Positions 24,680 through 32,810 of a DNA stretch of 64,000 nt are shown piece after piece. Position numbers and translations under genes: made by a program. The notes under the pieces are model-generated. The model was not told where the DNA came from. It saw only the letters and a program-made list of their open reading frames with translations, and ran no database searches. Each line of letters starts with the position of its first letter. The stretch's first letter is position 1. The DNA comes from Palsa-504 sp963790065 (lineage in GTDB: Bacteria > Actinomycetota > Actinomycetes > Streptosporangiales > Streptosporangiaceae), in assembly GCA_963790065.1 (NCBI GenBank), contig CAWBNK010000018.1, forward strand, positions 218,138-282,137. Direction: 5' to 3'.

Positions 24680-26334
24680 AGCTCAGCCATGGGGACGCGG
24701 ACGCCGCGTTCGGTGGCCACGGCCGAGGCCTTGTCGTAGCCGGCGTCGGCGTGCCTGATCACGCCCATCGCGGGGTCGTTGGTCAGGACGCGCTCAAGCT
24801 TCTGTCCGGCCTGTTCGGTGCCGTCGGCCACGCAGACCTGGCCGGCGTGGATGGAGCGGCCGATGCCGACGCCGCCGCCGTGGTGGATGGACACCCAGGA
24901 GGCCCCGGAGGCCGTGTTGACCAGGGCGTTCAGCAGCGGCCAGTCGGCGATCGCGTCGGAGCCGTCGGCCATGGCCTCGGTTTCCCGGTAGGGCGAGGCG
25001 ACCGAGCCGCAGTCCAGGTGGTCGCGGCCGAGCACGATGGGGGCCTGGAGTTCGCCCTTGGCCACCATCTCGTTGAAGCGCAGGCCGGCCAGGTGCCGCT
25101 CGCCGTAGCCAAGCCAGCAGATCCGCGCGGGCAGGCCCTGGAAGTGCACCTTCTCCTCGGCCAGCCTGATCCACCTGGCCAGCGCCTCGTTCTGCGGGAA
25201 CAGCTCGAGGATGGCCCGGTCGGTGGCGGCGATGTCCTTCGGGTCGCCGGACAGTGCGGCCCAGCGGAACGGGCCCTTGCCCTCGCAGAACAGCGGCCTG
25301 ATGTAGGCGGGGACGAAGCCGGGGAAGGCGAAGGCCCGGGTGTAGCCGGCCAGTTCGGCCTCGCCGCGGATGGAGTTGCCGTAGTCGAAGACCTCCGCGC
25401 CCGCGTCCAGGAAGCCGACCATGGCGGCGACCTGGGCGGCCATGGACTCGCGGGCCCTGGTGGTGAAGCCCTCGGGGTCTTCGGCGCGCAGGGCGGCCAT
25501 GTCCTCGAAGGCGACGCCGCTGGGCAGGTAGCTGAGCGGGTCGTGGGCCGAGGTCTGGTCGGTGACGATGTCGATGGGGGCGCTGCGGGCCAGCAGTTCG
25601 GGCAGCAGGTCGGCGGCGTTGCCGAGCAGGCCGATGGACAGGGCCTGGTTCTGGTCGCGGGCGGCCACGGCGCGGCGGATGGCGTCGTCGACGTCGGCGG
25701 CCTGCTCGTCGAGGTAGCCGAACTCGATCCGGCGGGTGATCCGGGACTGGTCGCACTCGATGCAGATGACCACGCCGCCGTTCATGGTCACGGCCAGCGG
25801 CTGCGCGCCGCCCATGCCGCCGAGGCCCGCGGTCAGCGTGATCGTGCCCGCCAGCGTGCCGCCGAAGCGCTTGGCGGCGATGGCGGCGAAGGTCTCGTAG
25901 GTGCCCTGCAGGATGCCCTGGGTGCCGATGTAGATCCAGGAGCCCGCGGTCATCTGGCCGTACATGGTCAGGCCGAGGTGCTCCAGGCGGCGGAACTCCT
26001 CCCAGGTGGCCCACTGCGGGACCAGGTTGGAGTTGGCGATGAGCACGCGCGGGGCCCATTCGTGGGTGCGCATCACGCCGACCGGCTTGCCGGACTGGAC
26101 GAGCATGGTCTCGTCGTCGTTCAGGTCCTGCAGGGTTTTGATGATCGCCGCATAGGCGTCCCAGCTGCGGGCGGCGCGGCCGGAGCCGCCGTAGACGATG
26201 AGCTGGTCGGGATGTTCGGCCACCTCGGGGTCGAGGTTGTTCATGAGCATGCGCATGGCCGCTTCCTGGGCCCATCCCTTGCAGGTTCGCTGCGGGCCGC
26301 GCGGCGCGTGAATCGGTTCGTGGCTGGCGATCAT
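24676..26334 (-). CDS. hutU: Urocanate hydratase
   Basis: 552 residues, the normal length. Urocanase is a cytosolic NAD+-dependent enzyme turning urocanate into 4-imidazolone-5-propionate, step two of histidine degradation. Landmarks: LIVYGGSGRAARSWDAY near the N-terminus, NSNLVPQWATWEEF, the NAD-binding GGLGGMGGAQPLAVTMNGG region written here as GGMGGAQPLA, and DGSDAIADWPLLNALVNTAS with SIHHGGGVGIGRSIHAG at the C-terminal end. It heads the operon whose next genes are an M20 amidohydrolase and hutF; hutH and hutI are not in the window. The upstream 545-base gap has no obvious repressor gene. Confidence 0.96.
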   Translation of the reverse strand: MIASHEPIHAPRGPQRTCKGWAQEAAMRMLMNNLDPEVAEHPDQLIVYGGSGRAARSWDAYAAIIKTLQDLNDDETMLVQSGKPVGVMRTHEWAPRVLIANSNLVPQWATWEEFRRLEHLGLTMYGQMTAGSWIYIGTQGILQGTYETFAAIAAKRFGGTLAGTITLTAGLGGMGGAQPLAVTMNGGVVICIECDQSRITRRIEFGYLDEQAADVDDAIRRAVAARDQNQALSIGLLGNAADLLPELLARSAPIDIVTDQTSAHDPLSYLPSGVAFEDMAALRAEDPEGFTTRARESMAAQVAAMVGFLDAGAEVFDYGNSIRGEAELAGYTRAFAFPGFVPAYIRPLFCEGKGPFRWAALSGDPKDIAATDRAILELFPQNEALARWIRLAEEKVHFQGLPARICWLGYGERHLAGLRFNEMVAKGELQAPIVLGRDHLDCGSVASPYRETEAMADGSDAIADWPLLNALVNTASGASWVSIHHGGGVGIGRSIHAGQVCVADGTEQAGQKLERVLTNDPAMGVIRHADAGYDKASAVATERGVRVPMAEL

Positions 26335-26404
26335 GTGCCCATCATGGCAGGACGCTTATCCGGGTGACAGATCGGCGCTTGGTTGCTAGGTTCGCCGCCT
26401 GTGA
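26335..26404. other. hutU upstream region
   Basis: A short leader for hutU with no clear operator, bordering the palindromic element that begins at 26405. Confidence 0.3.
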
Positions 26405-26506
26405 GCGTTAGGCAAGACCGGTCGCGAGGGCAGGCCTTCTGGGCCTGCGCGAGCGGCCGGTGCCGATCGCACGGGCAGCAACCGCAGCGGGTTTCTTGCC
26501 TAACGC
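26405..26506. repeat. 102-bp palindrome-ended element
   Basis: Perfect 13-bp terminal inverted repeats GCGTTAGGCAAGA (26405-26417) and TCTTGCCTAACGC (26494-26506). Inside lies another hairpin, CAGGCCTTCTGGGCCTG with flanking CGCG/GCCGG complementarity. The whole could fold into a long cruciform or RNA hairpin. Size and structure fit a MITE-like or REP-type non-coding element. Confidence 0.6.
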
Positions 26507-26524
26507 GAACTTTTGGATGACGCT

Positions 26525-26722
26525 GTGCGGCGCGTGTCGGTGGTGGGCACCTCCGGAGCGGGCAAGTCGACATTTGCCTCCGCGCTGGGGCGTGGCAGAC
26601 GCACGCTCGGAACCGGGCCAGGTACACGGCGGCGGCGGCCGACCCGGCCTTTGCCCACTTGCGTTTCATCCGCCTCACTAGCCCCAGGGCAGTCCGGCAG
26701 TTCCTGCGCGAAACAGAGCGGT
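26525..26722 (+). pseudogene. Collapsed P-loop kinase (adenylate-kinase-like) pseudogene
   Basis: Two pieces of one gene remain. From GTG 26525 the frame reads RRVSVVGTSGAGKSTFASAL, a classic N-terminal P-loop. About 30 bases on, in another frame starting at 26620, comes YTAAAADPAFAHLRFIRLTS followed by PRAVRQFLRETE (to about 26722), the C-terminal end of the same small actinobacterial nucleoside-kinase-like NTPase family, which normally has about 170 residues. The middle (about 110 residues, with the lid and Walker B) is gone and the frame is shifted. This is a clear decayed gene. The family assignment is from memory of its start and end motifs. Confidence 0.72.
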
Positions 26723-26732
26723 CCCCCGCTTA

Positions 26733-26812
26733 CCGGGGTGGATTAGGGCTTCGGGGTGGATCCGGTGTATCCCAGTACCCCGAATCCACCCAGGAACCCG
26801 AATCCACCCCGG
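26733..26812. repeat. Large inverted repeat (REP-like)
   Basis: Outer arms CCGGGGTGGATT (26733-26744) and AATCCACCCCGG (26801-26812) pair perfectly; inner copies TTCGGGGTGGAT (26750-26761) and CGAATCCACCC (26781-26791) repeat the same motif. Four related GGGTGGAT half-sites in 80 bases can form alternative hairpins. It follows directly on the collapsed P-loop gene. Confidence 0.65.
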
Positions 26813-26880
26813 AGATGGGGCTGGTAGGGCGGGTGAGGCGGGTGGGGTTTGAAGGCAGGCCGACGGGTGAGGGAGCGAGG

Positions 26881-27807
26881 TTAGGCGGCGACTAGTTCGG
26901 TGGGCTCGGCGATGACGTCGACCAGGGCGCCGTTGCGCATGACGGTGATGGACAGCGGCCGGCCGATCGCCTCGGAGAACATCTGGCGCTGGAGGTCCTG
27001 GGAGACGGCAACCGGCTGGCCGGCCACGGTGAGCAGCAGGTCACCGGCGCGCAAGCCCGCGCGGTCGGCGGGGCCGCCGCTCACCACCTGGGCCACGAGC
27101 AGGCCGGTCTGGCGGCCCAGGCGCTCCCGCCAGGCGGCGGGCACCGGGCCCGGGACCATGGCCAGGCCCAGGTAGGCGCGCCGGACCCGGCCGTCCTGCA
27201 TGAGCGCGGAGATGATCCGCCGGGTGGTCTTGTTGACCGGCACGGCCATGCCGAGACCCACGCCCGCCACAGCGGTGTTGATGCCGACCACCCGGGCCTC
27301 CGCGTCGGCCAGCGCCCCGCCGGAGTTGCCCGGGTTGAGCGCGGCGTCGGTCTGGATGACGTCCTCGATCACCCGGCCGCGGGCCGGCAGGGACCGGCCA
27401 AGCGCGCTGACCACGCCGGCCGTCACCGACCCGGCCAGGCCGAGCGGGTTGCCGACCGCCACCACCAGCTGGCCGACGACGAGCTGGTCGGCCTCGCCGA
27501 GCTCGGCAGGCGCGGGGGTCTGCCCGGTGGCGCGCAGCACGGCCAGGTCGGACAGCGGGTCCACGCCCACCACGCGGAACGGTGCCGAGGTGCCGTCGGA
27601 GAACGCCGCGGTCCCGCCGCTGGACTTGCCGACCACGTGCGCGTTGGTGAGCAGGAACCCGTCACCGGTGAACACCACGGCCGAGCCGAGGCTCTCCCCT
27701 GTCCCGCCGCCGCGCGGGACGCGCAGGCTCGCGACCTTCGGCGTGAGCCGCTCGGCCACGCCGGTCACGATCTGCGAGTATGCGTCAAGCGGATGATCAG
27801 CCGCCAT
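26881..27807 (-). CDS. HtrA/DegP-like trypsin-fold protease with PDZ domain
   Basis: 308 residues from ATG 27807 (ribosome site GGGAGAT three bases away). The trypsin-like domain has His in LLTNAHVVG, Asp in DPLSDLAVLR, and the nucleophile Ser in NPGNSGGALAD. A C-terminal PDZ domain spans about residues 210-300 (GLLVAQVVSGGPADRAGLRA). HtrA proteins degrade damaged protein, usually in the cell envelope, but no signal peptide or membrane helix is seen here, so this one is probably cytosolic. The open frame upstream to 28062 has no support. Confidence 0.9.
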   Translation of the reverse strand: MAADHPLDAYSQIVTGVAERLTPKVASLRVPRGGGTGESLGSAVVFTGDGFLLTNAHVVGKSSGGTAAFSDGTSAPFRVVGVDPLSDLAVLRATGQTPAPAELGEADQLVVGQLVVAVGNPLGLAGSVTAGVVSALGRSLPARGRVIEDVIQTDAALNPGNSGGALADAEARVVGINTAVAGVGLGMAVPVNKTTRRIISALMQDGRVRRAYLGLAMVPGPVPAAWRERLGRQTGLLVAQVVSGGPADRAGLRAGDLLLTVAGQPVAVSQDLQRQMFSEAIGRPLSITVMRNGALVDVIAEPTELVAA

Positions 27808-27920
27808 CAGATCTCCCAGAGCCGTTCCACAATTGATTACAGCATTACAGTGCAACGACGAATTGGGAAGGCTGCTTACCGGGAGGCGTTCCGCCCGAAG
27901 CGGAATCGAGCCGGGCCTGG

Positions 27921-27998
27921 TTACCGGGGCGCGGCGTGGGCGGCCAGGCCGACAGCGTTGCCCTCGGGATCCAGGATTGTGGCGAAAAGGGACACCGC
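27921..27998 (-). pseudogene. C-terminal remnant of a VOC-family protein
   Basis: On the minus strand the frame reads FATILDPEGNAVGLAAHAAP and Arg, then TAA at 27923-27921. ILDPEGNAVGL is the standard closing strand of vicinal-oxygen-chelate proteins. Nothing of the rest of the gene is recognisable upstream, so this is a fragment of about 25 codons. Confidence 0.55.
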
Positions 27999-28003
27999 CT
28001 GCC

Positions 28004-28180
28004 GTGACCGGCATCGTCCGCAGGCCGGGCCCGCCGTTGCGCGGGCTGGTCCGCGCGATCACCTACCAGGCCGGCGAGCAGCCGCCGACCTCGGTCGAGA
28101 AGATCCCGCCCGGGGCAGGGACCAGCCTGCGGGTCAACCTGAACCGGGATGAGTTCCGGTCCTATGGCGACGCCGGCCGG
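28004..28180 (+). pseudogene. N-terminal remnant of an AraC-type regulator
   Basis: From GTG 28004 the plus strand reads GIVRRPGPPLRGLVRAITYQ, then GEQPPTSVEKIPPGAGTSL and VNLNRDEFRSYGD. The layout (RRPxPPLxxLVxxI, then KxxPGxxTxLxxNL) resembles the sensory N-terminus of actinobacterial AraC-type regulators. The frame runs into the neighbouring GTPase gene's end with no DNA-binding domain, so only the first 55-60 codons remain. Confidence 0.55.
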
Positions 28181-28181
28181 G

Positions 28182-30173
28182 TTAGTGGCTGCGGGCGGCG
28201 GCCAGTTCGGTGCGGAAGTGCTCGTAGTCGGCGAGTTCGCGGCCGACCGGGGCCAGCACCAGATCGCTGGTGACGTCGCCGATCTTGGCCATGATGGCCT
28301 GGTTGGCCTGCTCGCGTTCGCGGTCGGCGGCCAGCACCACCATGTTCTGGCACCACGACTCGATCAGCCAGCCGAGCAGCAGCAGCGCGATCACCATGAC
28401 ACCGAGCCAGGGCGCCAGCGAGACGCTGATCAGCGAGGACGACTTATGCGAGCCGTGCAGGGCCAGGATCAGCGCGATCCAGACCACCCCCGCCGCGGCC
28501 AGCAGCATCAGCAGGCCCTGGGCCAGCGCGATCAGCCGCCACCAGCTGGTCACCTTGTCCCGGGACGGCAGGCCCTGGGCCACCGCCGCGCCCAGCGCGG
28601 TCTGGGCTTCGTTGGCCCGTGACCTGGCGGCCGCGCGCACGGTCCGCGACCAGGGCTCAGGTAGCGAACCGCCGACCTGGTCGGCGAATACCGTGATCGC
28701 GTTGTCGATGTCGGATCGCTGCGCCTGCGGAACGTCGGCGGGGGCCCTGGCCAGCAGCTTGCGGGCCGACGTACCGCCGGAGCCGCGCAGCCGGTCGGCC
28801 AGCCGGGCCGGCGGCCAGCCGATGAGGGCGGCGGCGCGCCGCTCGCGGATGCCGTTCAGGGCCTCGGTGGCCGCGGCCACCCCGGCGGCCTTGGCGAAGG
28901 CAGCCGTCAGCGTTCCCGCGGGGCTGGCCGGGACGTACATGGCGGGATCGAGGGCGCGCGCGACGCCCGTGCCGTCCGGTGTGGCGTCCTCCCAGGGCGG
29001 ACGCGCCGAGGAGGCCGACTTGGCGGTCGGGGAGCCGGCTGGCCAGGGCTGCCATTCGTCTGACGCCCCCGCCTGCCCGTTGGCGGGCCCGGTCGGGTCT
29101 GCCCACGGCGCGGCGGGCGCCTGCTGCGCGCCGTCGGCGTCCAGGGCCGGGTCGCCGGCGGCCCATTCGTCCTGCTCCCACGGCGGACGTTCGGCCCCGG
29201 GCGTGGCGACGGGCTGTGATCCGTTCCCGTTGCCCGCGGTGGTCGCGGCGGCGCCGACGGCCGGCGCGGCGGACAGCAGCGCGGCCGGCTCCGACGGCAG
29301 CCAGCCGGGCACCGGGTCGCCGGCGTAGGCGGCGAACCGCTCCAGCAGGGCGTCGATATCCGCGGCGATCCGGTCCGACGCCGCGCGCCGGGCGGCCACC
29401 GCTTTGGCCAGTACACGGCGCAGCTCATTCAGGCCGGCGCCGGTGATCGCGGAGGTCACCAGCACGGGCGCCTCGGTGAGCCCTTCGGCATCCAGCAGCC
29501 TGCGCAGGTCGTTCCGGCAGTCGTCGACCTGCTCGGCGTTCAGCGTGTCGGCCTGGTTGAGCACCACCGTGATCACGGAGGCGTGGCCGGCCAGCGGCAC
29601 CAGGTACCGCCGGTGCACCGAGGCGTCCGCGTACTTCAGCGGATCGAGCACCCAGACCAGCATGTCGGCCATCTTGACCAGGCGGTCGACCAGGGCCGCC
29701 GAGCCGGTGACCACCGAGTCGTGGTCGGGCAGGTCGAGCAGCAGCAGCCCGGTCAGCGATGCCTCGCCCTCATCAAGCGCGCTGGCCCGGGCGTACCGGT
29801 GCCGCCGCTGCACGCTGAGCCAGTCGAGCAGGGGGGCGGCCCCCTCCATGCCCCACACGCAGGCGTGCGAGTGCTTGGTCGTCGGCCGCATCACCCCGGC
29901 GGGCGAGAAGGAGGCGCCGGCCAGGACGTTGAACAGCGAGGACTTGCCGCTGCCGGTGCCGCCGGCCAGGGCCACCACGGTGTGCGTGGCGGACATCCGC
30001 AGCCGCTCGCCCGACCGCCGCAGCAGCGTCTCCGAGTCGGCCAGCAGCTCAGGGTTGAACCCCTCGGATCCGGATCTGGCGGATCCGAGGCGGGTGAGCT
30101 CGGTGAGCGAGGCGAGCCTGGCGGGCAGGCGCGTGACCGGCAGGCCGGTCACCCCGATTGTGTTCGCTGTCAC
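28182..30173 (-). CDS. Dynamin-superfamily GTPase, membrane-anchored (second of pair)
   Basis: 663 residues. The G domain has Walker A/G1 GGTGSGKSSLFN, a G3-type DLPDHDS, and G4 NQAD (about residues 68-235), followed by a helical region with a Pro/Ala-rich disordered insert (about 290-410) and two close membrane helices near residues 555-580 and 600-620 (LLMLLAAAGVVWIALILAL, VMVIALLLLGWLIE). Such YfjP/dynamin-like GTPases bind membranes as a hairpin. The ATG overlaps the stop of the upstream GTPase gene (ATGA), so the two are made together and may form a hetero-oligomer. Exact process unknown; bacterial dynamins remodel or repair membranes, including at septa. Confidence 0.88.
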   Translation of the reverse strand: MTANTIGVTGLPVTRLPARLASLTELTRLGSARSGSEGFNPELLADSETLLRRSGERLRMSATHTVVALAGGTGSGKSSLFNVLAGASFSPAGVMRPTTKHSHACVWGMEGAAPLLDWLSVQRRHRYARASALDEGEASLTGLLLLDLPDHDSVVTGSAALVDRLVKMADMLVWVLDPLKYADASVHRRYLVPLAGHASVITVVLNQADTLNAEQVDDCRNDLRRLLDAEGLTEAPVLVTSAITGAGLNELRRVLAKAVAARRAASDRIAADIDALLERFAAYAGDPVPGWLPSEPAALLSAAPAVGAAATTAGNGNGSQPVATPGAERPPWEQDEWAAGDPALDADGAQQAPAAPWADPTGPANGQAGASDEWQPWPAGSPTAKSASSARPPWEDATPDGTGVARALDPAMYVPASPAGTLTAAFAKAAGVAAATEALNGIRERRAAALIGWPPARLADRLRGSGGTSARKLLARAPADVPQAQRSDIDNAITVFADQVGGSLPEPWSRTVRAAARSRANEAQTALGAAVAQGLPSRDKVTSWWRLIALAQGLLMLLAAAGVVWIALILALHGSHKSSSLISVSLAPWLGVMVIALLLLGWLIESWCQNMVVLAADREREQANQAIMAKIGDVTSDLVLAPVGRELADYEHFRTELAAARSH

Positions 30174-32707
30174 CTGACCGCCTCGAGCGAGAATTCCGCC
30201 TGGTACAACCGGACCGCCGCGACGTCCTCGCAGGGTCCGGCCCCCTCGATCACCTCGACGAACCTGACCGTTTCCTCGTCAAGCAGCAGCCGGACCCGGT
30301 GCAGCAGGTCGGCGCGGGTCCTGGCCAGGATCTCGGCCAGCATCCCCGGGCCGAACACCGAGGTCAGCAGCCGCCGGGGCTCGGTGTAGATGCTGGTGCC
30401 CTCGACGTCGGGGGCGGGCGCGCCAGCGCTGATTGCTTCGTTGCCGGGCGCGTTCTCGCCGAGCATGGCGACCAGGACGACCAGGCTGAGGGCCTCGTCG
30501 TCGAAGGCGATCCGCCGGGCCGCGGGCCGCAGGTCCTCCAGCTCCACCAGCCGGGTGAGGTGATCCTGCCAGGCGCCGATCGCACGCGCGGCGCGCAGCG
30601 CGAGATCAGGCGAAGAGCGGCCGAAGGCGGCGGCCTGGTTCGCCTCCGCGGTCCCGTTCTGGGCGCCGCCGCCGGTGCCGCCGCTGCTGCCGAAGGCGGA
30701 TTCGAAGATCTGCTTGGCGTACTCGCCGCGGGCCCGCTCGGCGGCCGCGTCGGCCAGCAGCGTGGTCCCGGCGGGATGGCCGCGCCAGCTGCCGTCCACG
30801 TTCTCCGCCGCGCGGTCCGCGATCGAGACGACGAACGACTCCAGGGCCGAGCGCAGCGCCGAGTTGAGGGCCGCGGTCCGGGACGGCCCGCGGCGCGCGC
30901 GCTTGCCCTTCCGGCTGACGGGCTTCGCGGCCTTGCCGCCGCGGCGCGGCCGCAGGTCGCCGCCGACCACGCAGTCCTGCCAGCGGGCGACCACCTCGCC
31001 GGTGAGCAGCGAGCCGTTCTTCAGGCCGGCGTTGACCTCGGTGTAGGCGCGCTCGAAGGCGGCCTCGGCGGTCTGCCGCAGCTGGCCGCTGAAGGTGACC
31101 TGCTCCTCGACGTGCGCGGCCATGGCCGGAACGCGGGTCTTGAACGTGTCGAGCACGCCGGACATGGTCTGGGAGAGCACCGCGACCCGGCGGTCGCTGC
31201 GCGCGGCCGTGTCGGCCAGCCAGTCCCTGATCGGCTGGTAGGCGTCGGGCGGGAGCATGCCGTCGATGAGCGGGGTCTCCATGATGACGAAGCGGTTCTC
31301 GGCCGTGATCCCGTTGGCGTCGAGCATGGCGTTGAAGTGGTCGGATAGTTCGGTGCGGTAGGCCTGCGGGATGCGGGACAGGACCACGCCGAGCGCGGCC
31401 TTACGTTCCCTGGCGTGCTGCAGGATCTCCCACACCGGCCCGTCGGCGTATCGGCTGGCACTGGTCATGAACAGCCACAGGTCCGAGGCGTCGAGGAACT
31501 GGTAGGCGAACTCGTGGTGGGCCTGGACCACCGAGTCGATGTCCGGCGTGTCCAGCAGCGCGATGCCGCGCGGCATGCCCTCGCTGGCGGCCAGCACGAG
31601 CAGCCCGTCGCGGCCGGGCCGGGCCAGCCCCTCCTGCCGGACGCGGGGCAGGGTGGGCAGGAAGTTGTTCTCGGCGAACCAGTCGATGTCGTCGGGATGG
31701 CAGGCCAGGACCGGGCTGTTGGTGGTCGGGCGGCGCACGCCGGTAGCGCTCACGTGCGACCCGACGATGCTGTTCACCAGGGTCGACTTCCCGGCTCCGG
31801 TCGAGCCGACCATGGCTACCAGGACCGGCGCGGCGGACCGGCGGATCCGGGGCAGCAGGTAGTCATCGATCTGGCTGAGCAGCTTGGTGCGTTCGGTCTT
31901 GACCTCGGCGGCACCGGCGATCTCGAACACCAGGGGCACCGCGGCGATCCGTTTCCGCAGGTTGAGCAGCGCGGCTTCCAGCAGGCGCGCGTCGACCCGG
32001 ACGTGGGACTGGACGGGCGCCCGGGGCGTGGCCGGGGCCTGCGGCGATGCCGGCGCAGGCCAGGTCGGCGTCACGGGCGGGGTCGCTTCCTCAGGCGGGG
32101 CGTCGGCGGCGCGGGCGGGCGATGGGCCGGCGGCGGGTTCGGCAGGGGGCTCGGCGGTCGCGGGCACGGCGGAAGCCCCGGGGGCCGGCGGGGTTACTGA
32201 AGTCCCGGGAGCGCCGGCGTCCTCGAGGGGCTCGGCTGGCTCGCCGGGCGGCACCTGAACGGCCTGGTCCGTGACGTCGGCCGTCGTCTGGTTACGAACC
32301 GTATCCTTATCCCTTGACGCGGTACTGACTGTATGCTCCGGATCACTGATGTTATCCGGTTTGTCCGTTTCAGTCTGCTGATTCGGCTCAGACGTCTGAT
32401 GCTCCTGAGGCCGGGCCGGGTTCGGGGCCACCTGCGAGGCTTCCCACGGCTGGGATTCCTGAGGATTTTGCGATTGCCGGGGCCTTTGGGGTTCTTTTGG
32501 CTCTTGGGGCTGCTGCTGGCCGAAAGCAGGAATCACGAGAGTCTCATCCCCGTTACTCTGCGCACTCTCACCATCGCCCGCAACATTACCGGTCACATGG
32601 CTCACGCCAGGGTCATCAAGCTCAGCAGACACAACAGCACCAAGGCCGGGCTCGCCATGTCTACCGGCCGCGGACGCTGCTGACGCCGCCATGCCCTGCC
32701 CTTCCAT
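30170..32707 (-). CDS. Dynamin-family GTPase, large partner
   Basis: 845 residues from ATG 32707 (GGAGG 11 bases upstream); an in-frame GTG at 32794 lacks a ribosome site. The first 230 residues are disordered, with a Gln/Pro/Glu-rich part (QEPKEPQRPRQSQNPQES) and an Ala/Pro part. The G domain follows: MVGSTGAGKSTLVNS (G1), LLDTPDIDSV (G3), then SRIPQAYRTEL in the G4/G5 area. A long helical stalk and a basic KGKRARRG patch fill the C-terminal third; there are no membrane helices. It couples by ATGA to the membrane-anchored GTPase downstream, a pattern like other tandem bacterial dynamins, where one member is soluble. Confidence 0.86.
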   Translation of the reverse strand: MEGQGMAASAASAAGRHGEPGLGAVVSAELDDPGVSHVTGNVAGDGESAQSNGDETLVIPAFGQQQPQEPKEPQRPRQSQNPQESQPWEASQVAPNPARPQEHQTSEPNQQTETDKPDNISDPEHTVSTASRDKDTVRNQTTADVTDQAVQVPPGEPAEPLEDAGAPGTSVTPPAPGASAVPATAEPPAEPAAGPSPARAADAPPEEATPPVTPTWPAPASPQAPATPRAPVQSHVRVDARLLEAALLNLRKRIAAVPLVFEIAGAAEVKTERTKLLSQIDDYLLPRIRRSAAPVLVAMVGSTGAGKSTLVNSIVGSHVSATGVRRPTTNSPVLACHPDDIDWFAENNFLPTLPRVRQEGLARPGRDGLLVLAASEGMPRGIALLDTPDIDSVVQAHHEFAYQFLDASDLWLFMTSASRYADGPVWEILQHARERKAALGVVLSRIPQAYRTELSDHFNAMLDANGITAENRFVIMETPLIDGMLPPDAYQPIRDWLADTAARSDRRVAVLSQTMSGVLDTFKTRVPAMAAHVEEQVTFSGQLRQTAEAAFERAYTEVNAGLKNGSLLTGEVVARWQDCVVGGDLRPRRGGKAAKPVSRKGKRARRGPSRTAALNSALRSALESFVVSIADRAAENVDGSWRGHPAGTTLLADAAAERARGEYAKQIFESAFGSSGGTGGGAQNGTAEANQAAAFGRSSPDLALRAARAIGAWQDHLTRLVELEDLRPAARRIAFDDEALSLVVLVAMLGENAPGNEAISAGAPAPDVEGTSIYTEPRRLLTSVFGPGMLAEILARTRADLLHRVRLLLDEETVRFVEVIEGAGPCEDVAAVRLYQAEFSLEAVR

Positions 32708-32810
32708 TGTTCCCACGACCTCCTCGAAACCCGGCAAACCCCCGGGACCAGCGGGAAAGGGGTCTACCGGGTCTGCCGCCCAGTCGCCTAGCACGCGGAG
32801 TTTATCCGGT

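Noticed and set aside
30173..32800. Toxin-antitoxin or phage-defence island
   Set aside because: The GTPase pair sits among housekeeping corrin genes with no integrase, toxin or nuclease partner, so no defence claim is made.
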